From Betaproteobacteria bacterium (GTDB lineage: Bacteria > Pseudomonadota > Gammaproteobacteria > Burkholderiales > SG8-39): DNA of 5,043 nucleotides. The translations under genes were made by a program, and so were the position numbers. Where the stretch lies: NCBI GenBank assembly GCA_005888925.1, contig VBCP01000559.1, positions 6,540-11,582 on the forward strand, read 5' to 3'. Below the pieces are notes generated by a model. That model searched no databases. It was not told the DNA's origin and worked only from the letters and a program-made list of their open reading frames with translations. Positions 1 to 4,916 of the stretch are shown here, piece by piece; the stretch's first letter is position 1; the number at the start of each line of letters is the position of its first letter.

Positions 1-282
1 CCGGTGCAGCGCATGAACAGCCTCGCCGACATCGTCGCCGATCCGCACCTCGCGGCGACCGGGTTCTTTCGCACCGTCGAGCACCCGAGCGAGGGCGCGA
101 TCCGCTCGATGGCGGTGCCTTCCGAATGGTCCGACTCGGCGCCCGAGTATCGCCGCCACGCGCCGCGCCTGGGCGAGCACACGCGCGAGGTGCTGCAGGA
201 GGTGGGCTACAGCAAGGAGCGCATCGAGCGCCTGATCGCGAGCGGCGCGGCCGGCGTGCCCGCGGGAGGGGACGTTTCGTAG
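1..282 (+). CDS. CaiB/BaiF family III CoA-transferase, C-terminal end (5' truncated by window)
   Basis: The reading frame is open from base 1 to a TAG at 280-282, so the gene enters from the left and only about 93 C-terminal residues are visible. Family III CoA-transferases move CoA between a donor CoA-thioester and a carboxylic acid in the cytoplasm. The visible part has the typical ending of this family: 'SLADIVADPHLAATGFF' (the DPxLxARGFF-like element), then 'EHPSEGAIRSMAVP' and 'HAPRLGEHTREVLQEVGYS' (the P-x-LGEHT-x-EVL-x-ELGY element), closing with an ERIERLIASGA helix. The substrate cannot be told because the N-terminal catalytic Asp region lies outside the window. The gene ends one base before the metX -10 box, so it is upstream of, and probably transcriptionally separate from, the methionine genes. 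Family assignment is firm; substrate is unknown. Confidence 0.9.
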   Translation, partial: PVQRMNSLADIVADPHLAATGFFRTVEHPSEGAIRSMAVPSEWSDSAPEYRRHAPRLGEHTREVLQEVGYSKERIERLIASGAAGVPAGGDVS

Positions 283-283
283 C

Positions 284-289
284 TATAAT
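284..289 (+). promoter_or_regulatory. Candidate sigma-70 -10 box for metX
   Basis: TATAAT is a perfect -10 hexamer, and it starts one base after the stop codon of the CoA-transferase gene. Transcription would begin near 295-297, almost exactly at the 5' side of the first stem of the riboswitch-like leader, which is the expected geometry for a compact leader. No convincing -35 hexamer lies 16-18 bases upstream (the region is GC-rich, around 260-268), so the promoter may be weak or depend on an activator. Its position in an otherwise very GC-rich stretch supports a real promoter. Confidence 0.65.
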
Positions 290-295
290 TTGCGC

Positions 296-346
296 GCGCC
301 GATTTGCGTCAGATTGCGGGCGCCTTACAAATACCGCTAAAGAGAC
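296..346 (+). promoter_or_regulatory. SAM-II riboswitch in metX leader
   Basis: The leader matches the conserved blocks of the SAM-II (metA-type) riboswitch in the right order and spacing. These are stem P1 5' strand GCGCC (296-300), GATTT (301-305), TTGC (314-317), P1 3' strand GGCGC (319-323), TTACAAAT (325-332) and CGCTAAAGAG (335-344). P1 is five perfect G-C pairs closing an 18-nt loop. The pseudoknot can form from GTC 308-310 with GAC 344-346 and from GCG 316-318 with CGC 335-337. SAM-II aptamers are compact H-type pseudoknots that bind S-adenosylmethionine, and many precede metA/metX or metC genes. Here the 3' strand runs to the base before the metX ATG, so SAM binding would sequester the purine-rich ribosome-binding region (AAAGAG, 339-344) and repress translation. 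The call rests on motif memory, not on a covariance-model search. Confidence 0.85.
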
Positions 347-1483
347 ATGAACGCTCCGCACGATCCCTCTTCCGTTGGCGCCGTAATAGCGCAGAAGGCG
401 CGCTTCGATAAACCTTTGCGCTTGAAGGGCGGCGCCGAGTTGCCCGCCTTCGAGATCGCGTACGAAACGTACGGTGAGCTGAACGCGGCGCGCTCGAACG
501 CGGTGCTGGTGTGCCATGCGCTCAACGCTTCGCACCATGTCGACGGGTTCTACGCCGAGGACCAGAGCAACATTGGCTGGTGGGACAACCTGGTCGGTCC
601 CGGCAAGCCGCTCGATACCAACCGCTTCTTCGTCGTCGGCTCGAACTACATCGGCAGCTGCTTCGGCTCGACCGGCCCGGCGTCCCCCAATCCGGCCAGC
701 GGCAAGCCCTGGGGCGCCGACTTTCCGGTGGTCACGGTCGAGGATTGGGTCGAGGCGCAGGCGCGGCTCGCCGATCACCTGGGCATCGAGCGCTTCGCCG
801 GAGTGATCGGCGGCTCGCTCGGCGCGATGCAGGCGCTGCAATGGACGCTGTCCTACCCGGAGCGCATCCGCCATTCGATCGTGATCGCGGCCGCGGCGCG
901 CCTGACGCCGCAGAACATCGCCTTCAACGAGGTGGCGCGCCAGGCGATCATGACCGACCCGGACTTCCATGGCGGGCATTACTACGACAAGGGCGTGGTG
1001 CCGACGCGCGGGCTGCGCATCGCGCGCATGATCGGCCACATCACCTACCTCTCGGGCGAGGCGATGGCGGAGAAATTCGGCCGGCTGCTGCGCCGCGGCG
1101 TGCCGGGCTTCGATTTCGACGTCGATTTCGAGATCGAGTCCTACCTGCGCTACCAGGGCGACAAGTTCTCGACCTACTTCGACGCCAACACCTATCTGCG
1201 CATCACCAAGGCGCTCGACTACTTCGACCCGGCGGCCGATTTCGGCGGCAGCCTGTCGGCGGCGCTCGCGCGCGCGCAGGCAGCATTTCTGGTCGTATCG
1301 TTCAAGTCGGATTGGCGATTTCCGCCACCGCAGTCGCGCGAGATCGTGCGCGCGCTGCTGGATAACCGCCGCATCGTTTCCTACCTCGAGATCGATGCGC
1401 CCGGGGGCCACGACGCGTTCCTGCTCGAGGACGCGCGCTACCACAACGCGCTGCGCGCCTACTTCGGGAACATCGAGCTATGA
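347..1483 (+). CDS. metX: Homoserine O-acyltransferase MetX (probably O-succinyltransferase type)
   Basis: This 378-aa cytoplasmic alpha/beta-hydrolase enzyme acylates the hydroxyl of L-homoserine, the committed step into methionine synthesis. The usual family length is about 370-390 aa. Visible elements are 'VLVCHALNASHHV' near residue 53, 'NYIGSCFGSTGP' at 100-111, the nucleophile elbow 'GGSLGAMQALQW' with Ser157, 'SFKSDWRFPP' with the likely catalytic Asp322, and 'GGHDAF' with His355. The 'GSCFGSTGP' and 'SDWRF' forms are typical of proteobacterial MetX proteins that use succinyl-CoA rather than acetyl-CoA, but the acyl donor cannot be proved from sequence alone. The elbow has Ala160 where many homologues have Gly. 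The ATG directly abuts the SAM-II-like leader and there is only a weak, very close Shine-Dalgarno sequence, which fits translational control. The last four bases overlap metW. Confidence 0.96.
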   Translation: MNAPHDPSSVGAVIAQKARFDKPLRLKGGAELPAFEIAYETYGELNAARSNAVLVCHALNASHHVDGFYAEDQSNIGWWDNLVGPGKPLDTNRFFVVGSNYIGSCFGSTGPASPNPASGKPWGADFPVVTVEDWVEAQARLADHLGIERFAGVIGGSLGAMQALQWTLSYPERIRHSIVIAAAARLTPQNIAFNEVARQAIMTDPDFHGGHYYDKGVVPTRGLRIARMIGHITYLSGEAMAEKFGRLLRRGVPGFDFDVDFEIESYLRYQGDKFSTYFDANTYLRITKALDYFDPAADFGGSLSAALARAQAAFLVVSFKSDWRFPPPQSREIVRALLDNRRIVSYLEIDAPGGHDAFLLEDARYHNALRAYFGNIEL

Positions 1484-2058
1484 GAGCTGATCTCGCCGCG
1501 ATTGCCCAGTGGGTCGCGCCGCAAGCGCGCGTGCTCGATCTGGGCTGCGGCGACGGCTCGCTGCTTCGCACCCTGTGGCAGGAGCGCCAGGCGCCCGGCT
1601 ACGGCGTCGAGATCGACGACGAGAGCGTGCTCGACTGCGTCGCCAATGATGTGAACGTGCTGCAGGTCGACCTGGAGAGCGGGCTCTCGCTCTTCGCCGA
1701 CCATTCATTCGACTGCGTCGTGCTCTCCGAGACGCTGCAGACCATCCATCGCACCGAGCTCCTGATGCGCGAGATGCTGCGCGTCGGCCGCGAGGTGATC
1801 GTCAGCTTCCCGAACTTCGGCCACTGGAGCGCGCGCCTGCAGGTCGCCTTCGGCCGCATGCCGGTATCCGAGACCCTGCCCTACGAGTGGTATGAGACGC
1901 CCAACGTGCATCACTGCACCATCGTCGACTTCGAGGACCTTTGCCGGCGCCTCGGCGTGCGCATCCGCGAGCGCCTCGTCCTGCACGCGGGCCAGCCGGT
2001 CACTTTCCTGCCCAATCTCCTCGGCAGCTTGGCTGTATACCGCTGCACTGCCGGATGA
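1480..2058 (+). CDS. metW: Methionine biosynthesis protein MetW
   Basis: This 192-aa protein has a class I methyltransferase fold and the usual MetW length. The glycine-rich SAM-binding motif 'VLDLGCGDGSLL' is at residues 18-29, the acidic loop 'GVEIDD' at 42-47, and the MetW-typical 'SETLQTIH' at 83-90 and 'VSFPNFGHW' at 108-116. The 'YEWYETPNVHHCTIVDFE' stretch and a 'LPNLLGSLAVY' C-terminus complete the family pattern. The start ATG lies inside the metX stop as ATGA, so the two are translationally coupled. MetW is almost always paired with the MetX type seen here and has been reported to act with MetX in homoserine acylation; no methyl-acceptor is established. It is expected to share the SAM-responsive leader of metX. 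Its own stop overlaps the next gene in the same ATGA fashion. Confidence 0.95.
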   Translation: MRADLAAIAQWVAPQARVLDLGCGDGSLLRTLWQERQAPGYGVEIDDESVLDCVANDVNVLQVDLESGLSLFADHSFDCVVLSETLQTIHRTELLMREMLRVGREVIVSFPNFGHWSARLQVAFGRMPVSETLPYEWYETPNVHHCTIVDFEDLCRRLGVRIRERLVLHAGQPVTFLPNLLGSLAVYRCTAG

Positions 2059-2606
2059 AGGATTGTCCTGAACGCATCCGGTCGATCTTCGCCGCGCTCG
2101 ACCTATCGACAGATCTGATCCAAGCGCGGTCTCTCGTGCTGTACCCGGAAGCGCAGGAGCTGGTTGTGGCAGCGAAGGACGACGATGGCCGCGAGTATCG
2201 CCTTACGCCTGGCGCCGCTGCCGCCTGGAGACGAATGAACGCGGCAGCGTCGTCCGATGGCGTGGTCATCAAGATCGTTTCGGCGTTTCGGAGCGTCGAT
2301 CGCCAGGTCGAGATCCTGCGGGAAAAGCTCGCGCAAGGCGCATCCCTCGGGGCGATCCTTGCCGTCAGCGCGCCGCCGGGTTATAGCGAGCATCACACGG
2401 GATGCGCGATCGATATCACGACGCACGGCGTGCGTCCTCTGGAGGTGGAATTCGAGAACACCAGCGCATTTCAGTGGCTGTCGAAGAACGCGGCGCAGTT
2501 TGGCTTCGTGCTCTCATTCCCACCGGGGAACCGGTACGGTTACGAATATGAGCCGTGGCATTGGTGCTACAAGCCTGATGACGTGAAACCTGACATTACT
2601 GCGTGA
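2055..2606 (+). CDS. M15-family (VanY-like) D,D/L,D-carboxypeptidase, no signal peptide
   Basis: A 183-aa zinc peptidase that cuts the terminal D-alanine from peptidoglycan stem peptides or similar substrates. The M15B signatures are clear: 'SAFRSVDRQ' at residues 76-84, 'SEHHTGCAID' at 111-120 (SxHxxGxAxD, zinc ligands His113 and Asp120) and 'EPWHW' at 166-170 (catalytic Glu166, zinc ligand His169). The ATG at 2055 was chosen because it forms ATGA with the metW stop and matches the protein's natural N-terminus 'MKDCPERI'. Extending upstream to 1941 only adds an Arg/Pro-rich shadow of metW. There is no signal peptide or membrane anchor, so either it works in the cytoplasm on recycled muropeptides or export is by an unseen route. 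Codon third positions look less GC-biased than in metX, hinting at a different history. The fold and activity class are firm; the substrate is not. Confidence 0.9.
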   Translation: MKDCPERIRSIFAALDLSTDLIQARSLVLYPEAQELVVAAKDDDGREYRLTPGAAAAWRRMNAAASSDGVVIKIVSAFRSVDRQVEILREKLAQGASLGAILAVSAPPGYSEHHTGCAIDITTHGVRPLEVEFENTSAFQWLSKNAAQFGFVLSFPPGNRYGYEYEPWHWCYKPDDVKPDITA

Positions 2607-2611
2607 GGTGA
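2605..2611 (+). promoter_or_regulatory. Strong Shine-Dalgarno sequence for the 65-aa membrane protein
   Basis: GAGGTGA is a seven-base match to the 3' end of 16S rRNA. It begins inside the stop codon of the M15 peptidase gene and sits six bases (counted from GAGG) before the ATG at 2615. It supports that ATG, and argues against the in-frame GTG at 2608 as start of the downstream DUF2127 reading frame, because that GTG is part of the Shine-Dalgarno itself. Confidence 0.75.
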
Positions 2612-2614
2612 CGG

Positions 2615-2812
2615 ATGCGCACTTATTTGTTGGTAACGGGACTGGTGTTCGGCGCGGTGACTCTGCTGCATATCCTGCGGCTGGCGTACGCCTGGCCCGC
2701 GCAGATCGGCGGCTGGACGGTACCGCTCGAGCTCTCCTGGCTCGGCCTGGTGGTGGCCGGCGCGCTCTGCGTCTGGGCTTTCGCGCTGGCGCGACGAGGA
2801 GCCGCAGCATAG
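2615..2812 (+). CDS. Small two-helix inner-membrane protein of unknown function
   Basis: A 65-aa protein with two predicted membrane helices: residues 3-25 ('YLLVTGLVFGAVTLLHILRLAY') and about 40-60 ('LSWLGLVVAGALCVWAFAL'), ending in positively charged Arg residues. Between them lies a short polar loop 'WPAQIGGWTVPLE'. Small proteins with the 'LLHxxRL...GGWxVPxxxSWLGL' pattern are widespread in proteobacteria but have no assigned function to my knowledge. The start is backed by the strong Shine-Dalgarno just upstream, and the gap from the M15 peptidase stop is only eight bases, so it probably belongs to the same transcript. Its TAG stop overlaps the proposed ATA start of the next gene. The reading frame is taken as real because of its helix pattern and ribosome binding site; the competing frame over the same bases gives Arg/Gly-rich sequence without structure. 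Confidence 0.8.
   Translation: MRTYLLVTGLVFGAVTLLHILRLAYAWPAQIGGWTVPLELSWLGLVVAGALCVWAFALARRGAAA
2796..2801 (+). promoter_or_regulatory. Shine-Dalgarno sequence that points to an ATA start
   Basis: GAGGAG lies within the 3' end of the 65-aa gene and is followed by a seven-base spacer and then ATA at 2809-2811. This is an ideal spacing for a start codon, and the family-like N-terminus of the DUF2127 protein begins there. No ATG, GTG or TTG in that frame occurs near it. Confidence 0.55.
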
Positions 2813-3285
2813 AAGCGGCTGCGCACTGGCGGCCCATATTCGGGCTGCGTGCAGTAGCGGCGTTCGAGGCGCTCAAGGGCGCCATCGTCCTCGTTGCCGG
2901 ATTCGGGCTTGCCCGGCTGATCCACGGCGATGTTCAGCAGGTGGCGGAAGACCTGGTGGATCGCCTGCACCTCGATCCGGCGAAGAAGTATCCGCGCATC
3001 TTTCTCGACCTCGCCGCGAATCTTTCCGATGGGCAGCTCTGGACGCTCGCTGCGCTCGCCATGGCTTATGCGACGCTGCGCTTCGCGGAGGCCTATGGCT
3101 TATGGTTCGCGCGCCGCTGGGGCGAATGGATCGCCGCGCTGAGCGGCGGGATTTACGTCCCGGTGGAGATCTATGAGTTGAGCCGCGGCTTTTCGGCGCT
3201 CAAGCTCGGCGCGCTCATCCTCAACGCGGTCGTGGTCGCGTACATGTGTCACTTGCTGCGGCGCCGCGAGGTAGTGCGGCAATGA
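2809..3285 (+). CDS. DUF2127-like multi-pass membrane protein, probable non-canonical ATA start
   Basis: About 158 aa from the proposed start. The N-terminus 'GLRAVAAFEALKGAIVLVAGFG' (residues 12-33) is the typical opening of DUF2127 proteins (R-x-IAxFEAxKG then a helix). Predicted membrane segments are about 13-37, 77-100, 106-121 and 131-150, with a soluble stretch 'VQQVAEDLVDRLHLDPAKKYP' between the first two and a conserved-looking 'YGLWFARRWGEW' and 'YVPVEIYEL' further on. Function is unknown. The same frame is open back to a GTG at 2608, but those 67 residues are Arg/Gly-rich and overlap the 65-aa gene, so they look like a shadow. The only sensible start is ATA at 2809, overlapping the upstream TAG as ATAG and served by GAGGAG. 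An alternative is a point change or sequencing error from ATG. The next GTG in frame, near 2959, would remove the first helix. Confidence 0.8.
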   Translation: MEAAAHWRPIFGLRAVAAFEALKGAIVLVAGFGLARLIHGDVQQVAEDLVDRLHLDPAKKYPRIFLDLAANLSDGQLWTLAALAMAYATLRFAEAYGLWFARRWGEWIAALSGGIYVPVEIYELSRGFSALKLGALILNAVVVAYMCHLLRRREVVRQ

Positions 3286-3381
3286 CAAACTGACAATCGG
3301 CTTGGAGGAATTGCAGTCGTTGCGGCGCGGCGCGCCCGGGTCCAACGGGCTACATCGAAATCCATTCGGAGGATTGCCAGG

Positions 3382-3534
3382 ATGATCAGAAAGCTCGCTT
3401 CCGGTGAGTACCGGCTCTATTCGCGCAAGCTCAATCCCAAAACCGGCAGGCGCAGGAACCTGGGGACGTTCAAGACGCGCGCCGCGGCCGAAAAGCACGA
3501 GCGCGCGGTGCAGTTCTTCAAGCGCAAGGGCTGA
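3382..3534 (+). CDS. Small basic protein, possibly nucleic-acid binding (50 aa)
   Basis: A 50-aa reading frame starts at ATG 3382 with a GGAGG Shine-Dalgarno at 3368-3372, nine bases away, and ends at TGA 3532-3534. It begins 'MIRKLASGEYRLYSRKLNPK', continues with a 'GRRRNLGTFKTRAAAEKHERAVQFF' segment and ends in Lys/Arg. The pattern of short strands ('GEYRLYSRK', 'RRNLGTF') followed by one amphipathic helix ('RAAAEKHERAVQFFKR') resembles the three-strand plus helix 'Arm' DNA-binding folds of tyrosine recombinases, but that is inference from pattern only. I recognise it as a recurrent proteobacterial small hypothetical protein without a name. Overlapping longer frames at this place lack ribosome binding sites and read as low-complexity Arg/Ser. 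It lies 96 bases after the DUF2127-like gene and 43 before the methyltransferase, so it may have its own promoter, none of which is clear. Confidence 0.82.
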   Translation: MIRKLASGEYRLYSRKLNPKTGRRRNLGTFKTRAAAEKHERAVQFFKRKG

Positions 3535-3577
3535 TGGTCCGCGCGGGCTACGGCCCATAGCCTGCTATTCGCCATGC

Positions 3578-4372
3578 ATGGAATACGCACGCACACATGA
3601 ACGGACTGCCCCTCTTTCCGCCAAGGCGCAGGTGGAAACGCTGTTCGATTCGCTCGCGCTCGAGTACCTGCGCGAGCGCGAGCGCCAGGTCTCCTTTGTT
3701 TCGCAGAAGCACATCGCCATCGACTTCCTCGGCGCCGCGAAAGGCCGGCTGCTGGAGGTCGGCTGCGGGCCGGCGGTGATGATGCCGGAGCTCCTCGCCA
3801 TGGGTTTCGAGGCGCACGGCATCGATGTGTCGGGCGAGATGATCCGCCGCGCGCGCCAGCGCATGACCGGCCATCCGCTGGAGAAGCGTTGCAGCTTCTC
3901 GGTGGACGACGTAGAGCGGCTGCACTTTGCCGGGGGCTCGTACGACGCAGTGCTGTGCATGGGCGTGCTCGAATACCTGCCGCGCTACTCGCGTGCCTTG
4001 GCGGAGATCAGCCGGGTGCTCAAGTCCGGCGGCACCGCCGTGCTCGCCCTGCCGAACCGCGCCAGCGCCTACCATGTCGCGCGCGCCGCCTATGTCAGCC
4101 TGCGCGCGTTCGAGCGCCGGCTGCGCGGGCGCCGCAACCCGTATCGGCTGGCCCATAATCGCTGTGTGCCCTGGAGATTCGATCGCGAGCTCGCCGCGGC
4201 CGGGCTGCGCAAGCTGCAGAGCCGGGCCTGCAATTTCATGTTCTTCCCGCTGCAGGAGTTCGCGCCGCGCGTCGCCGATTCGCTCAACCGCGCGCTCCTG
4301 CCGTTCTCCGGCGCCTGGTTCGCGCCGCTCCTGGGCGCGCAGTACATCGTCAAGGTGCAGAAGGCGGCTTGA
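3578..4372 (+). CDS. Class I SAM-dependent methyltransferase, acceptor unknown
   Basis: A 264-aa protein with a Methyltransf_11/25-type Rossmann domain. Motif I is 'LLEVGCGPAVMMPELL' at residues 58-73, the acidic ribose-binding residue is Asp83 in 'GIDVSGEMI', and the post-motif 'YDAVLCMGVLEYLP' is at 122-135, followed by 'LKSGGTAVLALPN' at 148-160. The N-terminus ('AQVETLFDSLALEYL') is the usual lead-in helix. The C-terminal third is basic and then aromatic and hydrophobic ('CNFMFFPLQEFAPRV'), as in methyltransferases that act on lipid, glycan or quinone-like acceptors; nothing visible chooses among these. ATG 3578 is the first start that avoids the Arg/Ser-rich shadow over the preceding 50-aa gene, but it has no good Shine-Dalgarno, so translation may be weak or the transcript nearly leaderless. 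Its TGA stop overlaps the TTG start of the DUF488 gene. Confidence 0.9.
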   Translation: MEYARTHERTAPLSAKAQVETLFDSLALEYLRERERQVSFVSQKHIAIDFLGAAKGRLLEVGCGPAVMMPELLAMGFEAHGIDVSGEMIRRARQRMTGHPLEKRCSFSVDDVERLHFAGGSYDAVLCMGVLEYLPRYSRALAEISRVLKSGGTAVLALPNRASAYHVARAAYVSLRAFERRLRGRRNPYRLAHNRCVPWRFDRELAAAGLRKLQSRACNFMFFPLQEFAPRVADSLNRALLPFSGAWFAPLLGAQYIVKVQKAA

Positions 4373-4758
4373 CCCTCCGGGTCGTGCGCCTGGGCAACGC
4401 GCGGCAGCGCGGCGAGGGTCTGCGCATCGGCACGGTGCGGCGGCCGCCGCGCGGCGTGCGCAAGTCCGACTACGCGCGCCGCAACTTCTACGACCTGTGG
4501 CTTCCCGAGCTCGCGCCGAGCCAGAAGTGGGTGAGCTGGGCGCTGGCCAAGCCCTGGAACGACGCGCGCTGGGCGAAGTACGCGCGCAACTATCGGCGCG
4601 AAATGCGCGAGCCTCGCGCGCAGCGCCTGATCGAGCTGCTCGCCGCGCTTTCGCATGAGGCGAACCTATCCATCGGCTGCTACTGCGAGCGCGAAGAGCG
4701 CTGCCATCGCTCGCTGCTGCGGGAACTTCTGCGTCAGGCCGATGCCAAGCTGGGATGA
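4369..4758 (+). CDS. DUF488 family protein
   Basis: A 129-aa protein. DUF488 features are visible in order: 'GEGLRIGTVRRPPRGVRK' at residues 15-32 (the GxRxLVdRxxPRGvxK element), 'YDLWLPELAPSQKWVSWAL' at 41-59, 'WAKYARNYRREM' at 68-79, and 'SIGCYCEREERCHRSLLREL' at 101-120, where Cys104, Cys106 and the Cys112-His113 pair form the conserved C-terminal cluster. The family's biochemical role is not established. The likely start is TTG at 4369, overlapping the methyltransferase stop as TTGA with a weak AAGG about four bases upstream; this start gives the expected family N-terminus 'LRVVRLGNAR'. The stop overlaps the next small gene by ATGA. The three genes from 3578 to 4916 are therefore a coupled unit. 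Confidence 0.88.
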   Translation: MTLRVVRLGNARQRGEGLRIGTVRRPPRGVRKSDYARRNFYDLWLPELAPSQKWVSWALAKPWNDARWAKYARNYRREMREPRAQRLIELLAALSHEANLSIGCYCEREERCHRSLLRELLRQADAKLG

Positions 4759-4916
4759 GCACATCGAAGCAGCGGCGCGCTGCGCGCCGCAACATCGGCA
4801 AGGCCGCGCGGGCGGCGAAGCGCAAACGCACCATCTCGCACCTGCCGAAGAAGACCCGCCGTGCCCTGGGCAAGCAGGGGGCGAAGGTCGCTAAGCGGAA
4901 GCGCAAGAAGCGCTAA
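4755..4916 (+). CDS. Very basic 53-aa Lys/Arg-rich protein
   Basis: ATG at 4755 lies in the ATGA overlap with the DUF488 stop, and the frame ends at TAA 4914-4916. The protein starts 'MSTSKQRRAARRNIGKAARA', has a central 'KRKRTISHLPKKTRRALGKQG' stretch and ends 'AKRKRKKR'. Close to half the residues are Lys or Arg and there are no acidic residues at all, so it must bind nucleic acid or another polyanion, like histone H1-type tails or small ribosomal proteins. The 'RRNIxKAxxAAKxKRTISHLPKxTRxALGKxG' pattern is one I recognise from small hypothetical proteins, sometimes beside DUF488 genes, without a function. Coupling to DUF488 is the best clue to its role. Its stop codon overlaps, on the opposite strand, the stop of the permease gene. 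Confidence 0.85.
   Translation: MSTSKQRRAARRNIGKAARAAKRKRTISHLPKKTRRALGKQGAKVAKRKRKKR

Noticed and set aside
511..1365. 284-aa plus-strand frame within metX
   Set aside because: Composition is Arg/Ala/Gly-rich with no domain signal, and it lies wholly inside metX, whose catalytic motifs are intact.
1941..2054. Upstream extension of the M15 peptidase frame
   Set aside because: Arg/Pro-rich shadow of the metW 3' end; ATG 2055 in an ATGA overlap fits the family N-terminus.
2608..2808. GTG-initiated N-terminal extension of the DUF2127-like frame
   Set aside because: The GTG is part of the Shine-Dalgarno of the 65-aa gene, the 67 residues are Arg/Gly-rich, and the natural family N-terminus begins at about 2809.
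3334..3350. GCCCG...CGGGC hairpin between the DUF2127-like and 50-aa genes
   Set aside because: Only five pairs, seven-base loop and no U-tract after it; not convincing as a terminator in such GC-rich sequence.
3404..3577. 58-residue N-terminal extension of the methyltransferase frame
   Set aside because: Ser/Arg/Pro-rich sequence overlapping the 50-aa gene in another frame, with no ribosome binding site; the ATG at 3578 gives a normal N-terminal helix.
3548..4906. 452-aa open frame on the minus strand
   Set aside because: It is Arg/Ala-rich low-complexity sequence antisense to the methyltransferase and DUF488 genes, both of which have clear family motifs; long antisense frames are expected in GC-rich DNA.
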